Positions 33,406 to 42,031 of a stretch of DNA of 64,000 nucleotides are shown here, one piece after another. Position 1 is the stretch's first letter; every line of letters begins with the position of its first letter. The notes below the pieces were generated by a model, which ran no database searches, was not told where the DNA came from, and worked only from the letters and a program-made list of their open reading frames with translations. Source of the DNA: an uncultured Pelagibacteraceae bacterium (GTDB taxonomy: Bacteria; Pseudomonadota; Alphaproteobacteria; Pelagibacterales; Pelagibacteraceae); the NCBI GenBank assembly GCA_902540275.1, contig CACBMB010000002.1, forward strand, positions 62,001 through 126,000, written 5' to 3'. Position numbers and translations under genes: made by a program.

Positions 33406-34383
33406 ATGAAAACAATATTAATATCTGGTGGAGGTGGCTATCTTGGTACTCAACTGTCCCAATTTCTTTTAAAAAAACATAAAGTAATTATTTTTGATAA
33501 ATTCTATTTTCCTTGGATTTTGAAAAATAAAAAAAAAATTAAAAATCACAATAATTTATCATTTATAAAAAAAAATATTTCTAGAGCTAAATTAAATGAT
33601 TTTAAAGATGTGGATATAGTTTGTGATCTTAATGGTATATCAAATGATCCTTCTTCTGAATTAAATCCAAAACATACTTGGAAACTTAATTTTAATGATC
33701 GTGTAAATTTTGCAAAACTATCTAAAAAAGCAAAGATTAAAAGATATATATTTAATTCAACATGCTCAGTTTATGGATTCAGTAATAAAAAAGTATTTGA
33801 GAGTGGAGCTAAGAGACCAATAAGCACTTATGCTAAAGCTAATTTGAAAGCAGAGAGTTTTATTTACAAAATGAGAGACAAAAATTTTAAAGTTAACTCC
33901 TTAAGAAACTCAACATTATTTGGATTTTCCAATTCAATGAGGCTTGATTTAGTAATCAATATTTTTGTTTTAAATATTCTAAAAAAAAAAGAAATTACAA
34001 TAGATGGAGATGGAAACCAATATAGACCATTTATTTCAGTAAATGATGTTTGTAAAATATATGATTTACTTATCGAAAATGATAAACTTCCATCGTTTAT
34101 ATCAAATATTGTTTCCTTTAATTCTAAAATTAAAGATATTGCTTTCAAAATATGTAAAATTTTGAAATCAAGTAAAAAGAATATAATATTTAAGAAAAGT
34201 TTTTCAGATAAAAGAAATTACAATGTTGGATCAAAAAATTTTAAGAAATTTTTTGGCCGAAAACTTAAATTTTCAAAATTCGAATTTGAAATAAAAAATC
34301 TAAGTAAAAATTTAAAAAAATATAAAATTAATTTTGATAAAAATACAATAAGAATGAAATTTTATAAAGACATCCTAAATTAA
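33406..34383 (+). CDS. NAD-dependent epimerase/dehydratase-like protein
   Basis: A 325-residue extended-SDR protein. The dinucleotide motif is ILISGGGGYLGTQLSQFL near residues 4-21, and FNSTCSVYGFS near residue 118 is the catalytic serine/threonine strand. The expected YxxxK reads YAKAN near residue 143 (STYAKANLKAE), with Asn in place of the catalytic Lys; a Lys lies two residues later and another two before. It probably acts on a nucleotide sugar. It starts a run of forward genes (33406-37817) with the membrane protein, cupin and C-methyltransferase. Confidence 0.78.
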   Translation: MKTILISGGGGYLGTQLSQFLLKKHKVIIFDKFYFPWILKNKKKIKNHNNLSFIKKNISRAKLNDFKDVDIVCDLNGISNDPSSELNPKHTWKLNFNDRVNFAKLSKKAKIKRYIFNSTCSVYGFSNKKVFESGAKRPISTYAKANLKAESFIYKMRDKNFKVNSLRNSTLFGFSNSMRLDLVINIFVLNILKKKEITIDGDGNQYRPFISVNDVCKIYDLLIENDKLPSFISNIVSFNSKIKDIAFKICKILKSSKKNIIFKKSFSDKRNYNVGSKNFKKFFGRKLKFSKFEFEIKNLSKNLKKYKINFDKNTIRMKFYKDILN

Positions 34384-34384
34384 C

Positions 34385-36124
34385 ATGTATGAAAATACTT
34401 TCAATCTTGGATTTTTAACAAATTTTCTTTTTGGTTTCATATTTATTTTTGTAAGTATTTTATTTTCAATCAAAATTTCTAAAAATGTTGCTATCAAAAA
34501 AATATTTTTTTTTGAGGAATTTCAGCCATTAATAATTTTTTTTTTAATATTCTCTTTGTATACATTAATTTTTAATTTAACTACTTTAATTAATTATTCA
34601 TTAATTTCTGAATTGTTTTTTTTAATATTTTTTTTAAAAATTATTTTTATATTTAAAAACTTAAGTGAGATTAAAAATATATTTAAATTTAATATAGATT
34701 TAGATGAAAAAATTATTTTTATAATTTTTTTTATTTTATTTTTGATATCTATTTTGCCATTATCTGATGCTGATAGTATATCTATCTATCAATACTTACC
34801 TACTGTAATTTTTAATAAAGGTTTAATAGATTTTAATTTACAACAAAATATTGAATTCACTTTATTATCAAATACTGAAATTATTCTTTTAATTTCATCA
34901 ATTTTAAAATCGGATAACTTTGGTTCTCAACTAAATTTATTAACTTTATTTTTTTTCTTGATTTTAAGCTTAAAGAATCATAAAAATTTTTTTCTTATAG
35001 TTCTCTCATCTCCTCTAATTATTTATTTGATATCCACTCAAAAGTTACAATTATTTTTTGGAATATTATTTCTCTTACTATTTATTATAGTGAATAAAAA
35101 TTTATTTTTCCAAAAAAAAAATTATCTAATATTTTTATTATTAATATTTTTTTATTCCTCTGGAAAACTTTCTTATATTTTGCTTACTATTCCTTTATTT
35201 ATTTATTTTTTTTATAACCATATAAAAAATTGGAAGATCATAATTTTATATTCATTCTGTTCTTTTGTTATAATTTATGTTCCATTATTAATTTTAAAAC
35301 AAATCTATTTTGGAAATATTTTAGCACCTTTTTTTGATAATATTTTAGGACAGAATTTAGACATTTATAAAGCTTTCACATATTCAATTCGAAGTTCAGA
35401 AGGTTGGTTAGATAATCCAAGAGACTTTTCACTTTATATAAGACCTTTTATCTCCTTTGATATATCAATATTATCAAGCTCCTTGGGTTTGGTTTTTTTG
35501 TTAATGCTTATTAATTTAAAATTACAAAAAGAGACAAAATTTATTCCAATTATTTTGATAATATTAATTCTTTTAACTGGTCAAATATTGCCGCGATATT
35601 ACTTTGAGGCATTTCTTTTATTAGCTTTTTTTTACAAACCACAAAAATCTGTAATTAAATTATTTATCTATTCGCAAGTTTTAGTTATTTTTTTGATATC
35701 AATAATATATGTTTATTTTGGATATATTAAGTTTGATGCTATCAAAAATAAATCGAAATATATGAATCAATTTTCTTATTCTTTCTACAATGCGCAACAA
35801 CATAAAAAAGATAATTTAGATGCAAATACTTTAGATTTTAGTTTGGATAGACATTCAATTTTTTTTAATAAAAATTTGTATTCTTTGAGATATTTAGATA
35901 TTTTAAATAAATATAATAATCAAAATTTTCAAAATTTAACTAAATTTATCGTAAATAATTCTATTAAATATTTGATTATTAATTCTTATGAAGAGATTCC
36001 AAACTGCTTAATTACAGAAGAAATTAAAGAAACTTATAGAAAAAAAGCAGTGAGAAACTTTTTACTAAAACCCAAAAAAAATCAGTACAAAATTATCGAA
36101 ATTAAGGATAATAAGTGTAATTAA
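34385..36124 (+). CDS. Large polytopic membrane protein of a glycan locus
   Basis: A 579-residue protein with about twelve or more membrane helices and a soluble C-terminal domain of about 110 residues. A loop near residue 125 reads LPLSDADSISIYQYLP, reminiscent of GT-C-type acidic loops. The plan matches the protein at 30316-31950. It begins 1 nt after the epimerase stop. I read it as a probable lipid-linked sugar transferase or glycan polymerase, but no family is certain. Confidence 0.6.
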   Translation: MYENTFNLGFLTNFLFGFIFIFVSILFSIKISKNVAIKKIFFFEEFQPLIIFFLIFSLYTLIFNLTTLINYSLISELFFLIFFLKIIFIFKNLSEIKNIFKFNIDLDEKIIFIIFFILFLISILPLSDADSISIYQYLPTVIFNKGLIDFNLQQNIEFTLLSNTEIILLISSILKSDNFGSQLNLLTLFFFLILSLKNHKNFFLIVLSSPLIIYLISTQKLQLFFGILFLLLFIIVNKNLFFQKKNYLIFLLLIFFYSSGKLSYILLTIPLFIYFFYNHIKNWKIIILYSFCSFVIIYVPLLILKQIYFGNILAPFFDNILGQNLDIYKAFTYSIRSSEGWLDNPRDFSLYIRPFISFDISILSSSLGLVFLLMLINLKLQKETKFIPIILIILILLTGQILPRYYFEAFLLLAFFYKPQKSVIKLFIYSQVLVIFLISIIYVYFGYIKFDAIKNKSKYMNQFSYSFYNAQQHKKDNLDANTLDFSLDRHSIFFNKNLYSLRYLDILNKYNNQNFQNLTKFIVNNSIKYLIINSYEEIPNCLITEEIKETYRKKAVRNFLLKPKKNQYKIIEIKDNKCN

Positions 36125-36135
36125 TAATTTTGAAA

Positions 36136-36140
36136 AGGAG
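36136..36140 (+). promoter_or_regulatory. Strong ribosome binding site (AGGAG)
   Basis: AGGAG, 10 nt before the cupin ATG, within AAAAGGAG. Clear Shine-Dalgarno sequences are rare in this window, and this one marks the start of the cupin gene firmly. Confidence 0.7.
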
Positions 36141-36150
36141 ATATTAAAAA

Positions 36151-36570
36151 ATGTGCGATTATAAAAAAGAATATTTAAATGCTGATCTGGTAGATCTAAA
36201 AGATAAATTTGGTGATAATAGAGGTTTTATACAACCACTCTGTGACTTAAACATGAAAAGTGCCTCTCTGATTTATACAAAACCTAATCAATGGAGAGCT
36301 AATCACTATCACAAAAAAGATTGGCATTTTATTTATGTTATCAAAGGTGAATTTGAATATTATTTTAAAAAAACTAATGTTGATGAAAAAATAAATAAAA
36401 AGATAGTAACAGAAGGTCAATTACTTTTTACTGGACCGATGATAGATCATGCGATGCTTTATACTAAAGAAACTGAAATTCTTGTTGTGAGTAAAAATCC
36501 AAGAGATCAAAAGACTTATGAAGAAGACACAGTTAGAATAGATTTTATGGATGATTCTAAAAGGTTTTAA
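36151..36570 (+). CDS. Cupin protein, WxcM/sugar-epimerase type
   Basis: A 139-residue cupin. The metal-binding first motif includes WRANHYHKKDWHFIYVIKGEFEYYF near residues 48-72, and the second is FTGPMIDHAMLYTKETEILVV. The opening VDLKDKFGDNRGFIQPLCD resembles dTDP-4-keto-sugar 3,5-epimerase-like or WxcM-type isomerases. It probably epimerises or isomerises a keto-deoxysugar nucleotide, which suits the C-methyltransferase that follows after 2 nt. Confidence 0.7.
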   Translation: MCDYKKEYLNADLVDLKDKFGDNRGFIQPLCDLNMKSASLIYTKPNQWRANHYHKKDWHFIYVIKGEFEYYFKKTNVDEKINKKIVTEGQLLFTGPMIDHAMLYTKETEILVVSKNPRDQKTYEEDTVRIDFMDDSKRF

Positions 36571-36572
36571 TT

Positions 36573-37817
36573 TTGAGAAAGAATTATGTAGTCAAAAAAA
36601 AATGTGTTCTTTGTCAAAGTAATAAACTCAAAAAAGTCTTAGATTTTAAAAAAACACCCCTTGCTAATTCCTATGTAAAATCACCAAGATCTAAAGAAAA
36701 TTTTTATCCATTGATTTGTCTACTTTGTTCTAATTGTAAACATCTTCAATTACAACATCTCATAAAACCAGAAGTCATGTTTGAAGATTACATGTATGTA
36801 AGTGGTACGTCACCTGTATTAGTTCAACATTTCAAAAATTATTTTAAAAAGATAAAAAAAACTTTTAAACTTGATAAATCAAAAGATAAAATTTTAGATA
36901 TAGCATGTAATGATGGAACATTTTTAAATTTTTTTGTTAAAGATAAATTTAAAAATGTTGTTGGAATAGAACCAGCAAAAAATTTAAGGTACTTAAATGA
37001 ATTAAAAAAAATTGATATCAATACTACTTTTTTTAATCATAAAAATAGTTTTTTTTTCAAAAAAAAATATAAAGAATTCAAAATCATTACTGCTAATAAT
37101 GTTTTTGCCCATGTTCCAAATTTAAAGGATTTTGCTTTAGGTGTTAAAAATATTTTGTCAAATGATGGGGTTTTTATATTTGAAGTTTCGTACTTAAAAG
37201 ATGTAATTAAAAAACTCACATTTGATACAATTTACCATGAACATATGTCTTATCACGCACTAAAACCTCTTATAAATTTTTTTAGATCAATCGATTTAGA
37301 GGTAATAGATTTTGATCTTATCGAAGCCCAAGGTGGATCCATTAGAGTATACGTTGGACATCAAGGAATGAAAGTAAAGAAAAATAAAATAAATAAACAA
37401 ATAAATATTGAGAAAAAATTTGGATTGTTTTCCAATCAAACATTTTTCAATTATTTTAAAAGAATAAATATTCAAAAAAATAAAATACAAAAAATAATTA
37501 GCAAAAATATTACAAAAGATAAAATTTTTATTGGATATGGGGCACCTGCGAAAGTTACAACTTTTTGTCATGTTTTTGAAATTGGCCGAGATAAAATTAA
37601 ATATATTGTAGATGACAATGATTTAAAACAAGGAAAATTTACTCCTGGTAAAAATATAAAGATTATCAAATTTAAAGAACTTAAAGATATAAATTTTGAC
37701 TTTATAATAATCTTAGCTTGGAACTTCTCAGAAGCAATAATAAAAAAATTAAAAAAAAATATTAAAAATAGAAAATATAAAATTATTGTTCCATTTCCAA
37801 TTCTAAAAATAATTTAA
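36573..37817 (+). CDS. Sugar C-methyltransferase (TylC3/NovU-like)
   Basis: A 414-residue three-domain methyltransferase. The N-terminal zinc domain has CVLCQSNK near residue 11 and CLLCSNCKHLQLQ near residue 49. The SAM domain has ILDIACNDGTFLNFF near residue 108. The catalytic region is TIYHEHMSYHAL near residue 223, and the C-terminal domain has IGYGAPAKVTTF. By family it C-methylates a dTDP-keto-sugar (as in branched deoxysugars). The start is TTG at 36573. With the epimerase and cupin it suggests a branched sugar in the surface glycan. Confidence 0.82.
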   Translation: MRKNYVVKKKCVLCQSNKLKKVLDFKKTPLANSYVKSPRSKENFYPLICLLCSNCKHLQLQHLIKPEVMFEDYMYVSGTSPVLVQHFKNYFKKIKKTFKLDKSKDKILDIACNDGTFLNFFVKDKFKNVVGIEPAKNLRYLNELKKIDINTTFFNHKNSFFFKKKYKEFKIITANNVFAHVPNLKDFALGVKNILSNDGVFIFEVSYLKDVIKKLTFDTIYHEHMSYHALKPLINFFRSIDLEVIDFDLIEAQGGSIRVYVGHQGMKVKKNKINKQINIEKKFGLFSNQTFFNYFKRINIQKNKIQKIISKNITKDKIFIGYGAPAKVTTFCHVFEIGRDKIKYIVDDNDLKQGKFTPGKNIKIIKFKELKDINFDFIIILAWNFSEAIIKKLKKNIKNRKYKIIVPFPILKII

Positions 37818-38515
37818 TTAAAACGATCAAGAATTATTCTTTTAAAAGCGTGTATTCCAACATCCCACGTACATTTTTTTCCGTCCTCATATGTTCTTGA
37901 TTTGTAATACACTGAACATTGTCCAATATTTTTAGTTTTTTTTATTGCCTGACATATAATACTAAAATCATATTCAAATTGATCAGCTCTTCCATCAATA
38001 TTTTTCCATAGATCTGATGTAAATAATCGATAGCAACATGCGCAATCTTTAATTGAAGTTCTATAAAGAATATTCATCAAAAGTGTAAGTGTATTTACTG
38101 CAAGTTCCCTAAAAAAAAAATAAGGATGTTTAATTGTTGTTTTCATAATTCTATGTCCAATAACGAAATCTTTTTTTTCATCTTCAGCGATTTTTAATAA
38201 TTTATTTATATCTTCAGGGTCATACTCAAGGTCAGCATCTTGAATTATAACATAATCACCTGTTACAAATTCTTTTGCAATTTTTTGTGAATCTCCTTTA
38301 CCCTTGTTTTCTTTTTTGTAATAAGTTTTAATAAACTTAAAGTCACTCTCATATTTTTCAATAATTTTAGCTGATCCATCTGTAGAATTATCATCAATTA
38401 TAATTATTTCTTTCTCAATATTATTATAAAGATTTAAATCTACTAATTTCTTTATAATTATTTCTAGTGTGTTAATTTCATTATAAACAGGAACAATAAT
38501 AGATAACTTTTTCAT
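37814..38515 (-). CDS. Family 2 glycosyltransferase (DPM1/DPG-like)
   Basis: A 233-residue GT-A enzyme: LSIIVPVYNEINTLEII, IDDNSTDGSAKII, metal site IQDADLEYDPEDINKLL near residue 91, and YKSRTYEDGKKCTWDVGIHA near the end. It resembles the 32636-33325 protein strongly in motif order. It has extra cysteines in the ACCYR region (residues about 160). It overlaps the end of the convergent C-methyltransferase by 4 nt. Its ATG is 2 bp from the ATG of the divergent oxidoreductase. Confidence 0.82.
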   Translation of the reverse strand: MKKLSIIVPVYNEINTLEIIIKKLVDLNLYNNIEKEIIIIDDNSTDGSAKIIEKYESDFKFIKTYYKKENKGKGDSQKIAKEFVTGDYVIIQDADLEYDPEDINKLLKIAEDEKKDFVIGHRIMKTTIKHPYFFFRELAVNTLTLLMNILYRTSIKDCACCYRLFTSDLWKNIDGRADQFEYDFSIICQAIKKTKNIGQCSVYYKSRTYEDGKKCTWDVGIHAFKRIILDRFN

Positions 38516-38517
38516 AA

Positions 38518-39375
38518 ATGAATTATCATCTTATAATAGGTTACGGGAAATGGTCAAAAAAAAACTTAAAGTACCTCAAAAATAAAAAAATTTTTGATAA
38601 GATAATTATAAAAAATAGAAAAAAATACTTCTTTTTTGATAAAAAAAAACCAATTCAAAATTTATTTAAAAACGAAATTTTAAAGAAAATTAAATCTGTT
38701 CATATTTGTACCCCTATTAATAATCACTTTAATCATTTAAAAAAATATAGTCATTTTGAAAAAACTATTGTTGAGAAACCTTTTTTAAAAAAAATAAGTG
38801 AATTAAATAAAATAAAAAAGATTTATAAAAATAGATTTTTTTGGGTAAATTATATTGATACATTTAGCCCATTAATAGATAAGATTAAAAAATCGTTAAA
38901 GAAAAGAAATATTAATCAAATAAATCTTAATTATTCAAAAATAAATAAATATTATAAATATAAGAATGAATTTGCACTTGAATGGTTGGATCATCCTCTT
39001 TCATTAATATTATTCTTTTTCAAAAAATTTCCTAAAATGAATATTGAAAAATGTATAATCCGAAAAAAAAGCAATTCTTATAATCAACAAATTATAATTA
39101 ACTATTCTTTTAGAGAATATAAAGTAAATATCAATTTAAATTGCTCCTCAAAAGTTCAAAGAAATTTTCAGATAATAAGAGAAAAAAATATTGAAACTTT
39201 TCATTTTTATAAGAACTCAATTTTTTTAAATAAAAAGAAAACTTTTAAATCTAAAAAAAATAGTTTTGATATTTTTTATAACTTACTTCAAAAAAAAAGG
39301 AGAAATGCTGCTCAAAATTTTGATTTTCATAAAAAAATAATTCAAGAAAGAAATAGGATTCTAAGTAGATTATAA
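38518..39375 (+). CDS. Gfo/Idh/MocA-like oxidoreductase
   Basis: A 285-residue protein. The N-terminal YHLIIGYGKWSKKNLKYL stands where the GxGxxG motif should be, but is changed; VHICTPINNHFNHLKKY near residue 61 and TIVEKPFLKK near residue 82 are the family's CTP and EKP motifs. It probably oxidises or reduces a nucleotide sugar. The protein is unusually lysine-rich and shorter than typical members (about 330-350), so substrate recognition may be altered. Confidence 0.65.
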   Translation: MNYHLIIGYGKWSKKNLKYLKNKKIFDKIIIKNRKKYFFFDKKKPIQNLFKNEILKKIKSVHICTPINNHFNHLKKYSHFEKTIVEKPFLKKISELNKIKKIYKNRFFWVNYIDTFSPLIDKIKKSLKKRNINQINLNYSKINKYYKYKNEFALEWLDHPLSLILFFFKKFPKMNIEKCIIRKKSNSYNQQIIINYSFREYKVNINLNCSSKVQRNFQIIREKNIETFHFYKNSIFLNKKKTFKSKKNSFDIFYNLLQKKRRNAAQNFDFHKKIIQERNRILSRL

Positions 39376-39393
39376 TATAATCTAACAATTCAC

Positions 39394-39792
39394 TTATTTT
39401 AAAGCCTTAAACAAATATCTTTTGTCTAGTTTGCAATCTTTATAACCTCTTTTAACAATATCTAAATAACGTTCTGTTGGATATTTAAATAAAGTTTTTC
39501 TTACCATTGTATACGTCATTACTTTTTTTCCATAATAATAGAAATAATATTTTGTATATAAAGTTGGATAATCTTCATAAATATCTAGTTTTTTTTCATC
39601 ACTTTTTGATATTTCAAATAATCCACCTGGAACAATAGAATTTTTTTTTCTTTCTATATCAGCCGCTCTATATTTGCTTCTAAAAGTTAATCTAAAATCT
39701 TTTAAGTTTATTTTTTTAATAAAGATACTGTCTTTACATCTACGCTTCATCTGAAAATGGTTTAGATTACTACCGTAAGCAAAGTAAAGCAT
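39394..39792 (-). CDS. Gamma-glutamylcyclotransferase-like (AIG2) protein
   Basis: A 132-residue protein beginning MLYFAYGSNLNHFQMKRRC, the YGSNL substrate-binding loop of the GGCT/AIG2 fold. The catalytic glutamate is probably in KLDIYEDYPTLYTKYYF near residue 70. Members form 5-oxoproline from gamma-glutamyl peptides. It begins directly after the cinA-like stop with no gap, so the two are cotranscribed. Confidence 0.75.
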   Translation of the reverse strand: MLYFAYGSNLNHFQMKRRCKDSIFIKKINLKDFRLTFRSKYRAADIERKKNSIVPGGLFEISKSDEKKLDIYEDYPTLYTKYYFYYYGKKVMTYTMVRKTLFKYPTERYLDIVKRGYKDCKLDKRYLFKALK

Positions 39793-40542
39793 TTATCTAT
39801 CTACAACTTCTATTTTTTTTTCATTAACAAATTCTAGAATTTGAGAATTGCAATCATCAATACTAGATTGATTTTCAGAACGCAAAACTATTGAAACTCC
39901 AAGCTTGCCAGCATGAAAGAAAGGGTAACTTCCAATTTCAACATCTTTATTTTTGTCTTGTACTTTTTTTAAAGAATTAGCAATTTCACTTTCAACTGTT
40001 CTTAAGCTAATTGTATTACTTAAAACAGGCTGTCCACCAATTATTCTATTCTTTAACCCCCCTAACATCGATTTTAAAATTGAAGGAACACCTGGTAAAC
40101 AAAAAACATTTTCAATACTAAAACCTGGTGCTCCACTTGTTGGATTCAAAATTAGTTGAGCATCCTTAGGCATCCATACCATTTTTTGTCTTCCCTCATT
40201 AAACTCTCCTGGTTTGTAATATGATTCTAGTATCTTAAATGCTTCTTTATGAATCTCATATTTTTTATCAAAAGCTTTTGCAACTGATTGTGCTGTAATG
40301 TCATCATGGGTAGGTCCGATTCCACCTGTGGTAAAAACATAGTCATACTTTTTTCTTAATAGATTTAAACTATCAATAATTATTTTTTCATCATCAGGAA
40401 CCACTCTTACTTCAACTAGTTTGACACCAATAGAGTTTAACCAATTAGCTAAAGTGCCGGTATTTGTATCTTGGGTTCTACCTGAGAGAATTTCATTTCC
40501 AATAATTAATATAGCGGCATTTACTTTTGTGTTCTTTGTCAT
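39793..40542 (-). CDS. cinA: CinA-type molybdopterin-binding domain protein
   Basis: A 249-residue protein of the COG1058 (MoCF) type: ILIIGNEILSGRTQDTNTG at the start, the nucleotide-binding VFTTGGIGPTHDDITAQSVAKAF near residue 68, and GAPGFSIENVFCLPGVP. It lacks the C-terminal NMN amidohydrolase domain of full CinA, so only the pyrophosphatase-like domain is present. ATG at 40542. Confidence 0.8.
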   Translation of the reverse strand: MTKNTKVNAAILIIGNEILSGRTQDTNTGTLANWLNSIGVKLVEVRVVPDDEKIIIDSLNLLRKKYDYVFTTGGIGPTHDDITAQSVAKAFDKKYEIHKEAFKILESYYKPGEFNEGRQKMVWMPKDAQLILNPTSGAPGFSIENVFCLPGVPSILKSMLGGLKNRIIGGQPVLSNTISLRTVESEIANSLKKVQDKNKDVEIGSYPFFHAGKLGVSIVLRSENQSSIDDCNSQILEFVNEKKIEVVDR

Positions 40543-40563
40543 TTTTATATGTATAATTTGAAT

Positions 40564-41262
40564 ATGGAATTTACCAAGTCTTTAATAAAAGGCAAATTAA
40601 TCAAAAGATATAAACGTTTTTTTGCTGATGTTAAAATAAATAAAGAAATTGTCACAGCTCATTGTCCAAACACTGGTTCAATGAAAGGTCTTTTAGATAA
40701 AGATAATGATGTTTATCTTCTTAAAAATGACGATCCTAAAAGAAAATTAAAGTATGGATTAGAGATAATTAAAGCTCGAAAAAACCTTGTTGGTGTAAAT
40801 ACTCACATGGCTAATAAGATTGTTAATCATGGTTTAAAAAATAATCTAATTCATGAGTTAAAAGACAATGAGAAAATTAAAGCTGAAGTTTTTTTCAATA
40901 AAGAAACAAGATTTGACTTCTTGTTAGAAAAAAAGAGACAAAAAAGCTTTGTAGAAGTAAAAAATGTAACACTTTTTAGGGATAAAAAAACTGCTGAATT
41001 TCCAGATGCAATTACCTCTCGAGGTTCAAAACATTTACTTACCCTTATTGATGCCATAAAAAAAGGATATAGAACCTACTTAATATTTTTAGTTCAAATA
41101 CAAAATATGAAGTACTTTAAAATAGCTAAAGATATTGATAATGAATATTATGAAAATTATCTTAAGGCAAAAAAAGCAGGTGTAAATTTTTTAGCTTACA
41201 GATGTAAAATAAGTTCAAAAGAAATATTTATTGATAAAAAAATTAAAATTATAAATGAGTAA
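40564..41262 (+). CDS. sfsA: SfsA-family nuclease
   Basis: A 232-residue SfsA protein. It begins MEFTKSLIKGKLIKRYKRF, the family opening, with VTAHCPNTGSMKGLLDKDN near residue 33, VEVKNVTLF near residue 134 and TSRGSKHLLTLIDAIKKGYR near residue 150. SfsA is a DNA/RNA-binding protein with an endonuclease-like fold. An in-frame ATG at 40549 gives five extra residues; I prefer 40564. Overlaps map by 8 nt. Confidence 0.88.
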   Translation: MEFTKSLIKGKLIKRYKRFFADVKINKEIVTAHCPNTGSMKGLLDKDNDVYLLKNDDPKRKLKYGLEIIKARKNLVGVNTHMANKIVNHGLKNNLIHELKDNEKIKAEVFFNKETRFDFLLEKKRQKSFVEVKNVTLFRDKKTAEFPDAITSRGSKHLLTLIDAIKKGYRTYLIFLVQIQNMKYFKIAKDIDNEYYENYLKAKKAGVNFLAYRCKISSKEIFIDKKIKIINE

Positions 41263-42028
41263 TTATTCAGAAAAATTTGAAAAAATGAGAATCGCAGGAA
41301 AACTTGCCGCTCAGACATTAGATATGTTAACTGACAATATTAAAGAAGGAATTTCTACCGCATATATAGATAAACTTGGATACGAATTTATTCGTGATAA
41401 CGGAGGATATTCTGCTCCATTGTACTATAGGGGTTTTAAAAAATCTTTGTGTACATCTTTAAATCACGTCGTTTGTCACGGTGTACCCTCTGAAGATAGA
41501 ATTTTAGAAGAAGGAGATGCAGTAAATGTAGATGTGACTGCAATTGTTAATGAACATTACGGCGATACAAGTAGAATGTTTTGTATTGGAGAGACTTCTG
41601 TAAAACTTAATAATCTTATTAACACTACTTATGAATCAATGATGAAAGCAATCAAGATTTTAAAACCAGGTATAAAGCTTGGAGATATTGGTCATGAAAT
41701 TCAATCTTATGTTGAAGAGAAAGGATTTTCTGTTGTGAAAGACTTTTGTGGTCATGGTATAAGTACAACATTCCATGAGCCACCAAATATATTACATTAC
41801 GGAAATAAAAATACTGGAAAAGAAATCACTCCAGGTATGACTTTTACAATTGAACCAATGATCAATGCCGGAAAATATGATGTTAAAATGCTTAATGATG
41901 GCTGGACTGCAGTTACAAAAGATAAATCTTTATCAGCACAATTTGAGCATACAATAGGAATTACAGAAAATGGTTATGAAATCTTTACAGAATCTGCTAA
42001 AGGTTATTCAAAGCCTCCATACTTATAA
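41255..42028 (+). CDS. map: Methionine aminopeptidase
   Basis: A 257-residue type I methionine aminopeptidase that removes N-terminal Met. Metal ligands are visible: Asp in NVDVTAIVNEHYGDTSRMF (about residues 91-109), His in FCGHGISTTFHEPP, Glu in FTIEPMINAG and Glu in SAQFEHTIGIT. Length is normal. It follows sfsA with 8-nt overlap and precedes purB by 3 nt, so it rides with the purine genes. Confidence 0.95.
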   Translation: MSNYSEKFEKMRIAGKLAAQTLDMLTDNIKEGISTAYIDKLGYEFIRDNGGYSAPLYYRGFKKSLCTSLNHVVCHGVPSEDRILEEGDAVNVDVTAIVNEHYGDTSRMFCIGETSVKLNNLINTTYESMMKAIKILKPGIKLGDIGHEIQSYVEEKGFSVVKDFCGHGISTTFHEPPNILHYGNKNTGKEITPGMTFTIEPMINAGKYDVKMLNDGWTAVTKDKSLSAQFEHTIGITENGYEIFTESAKGYSKPPYL

Positions 42029-42031
42029 TTA

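Noticed and set aside
38518-39375. Pseudogene of a Gfo/Idh oxidoreductase
   Set aside because: It is short and lysine-rich, but the frame is open throughout and the CTP and EKP motifs are intact.
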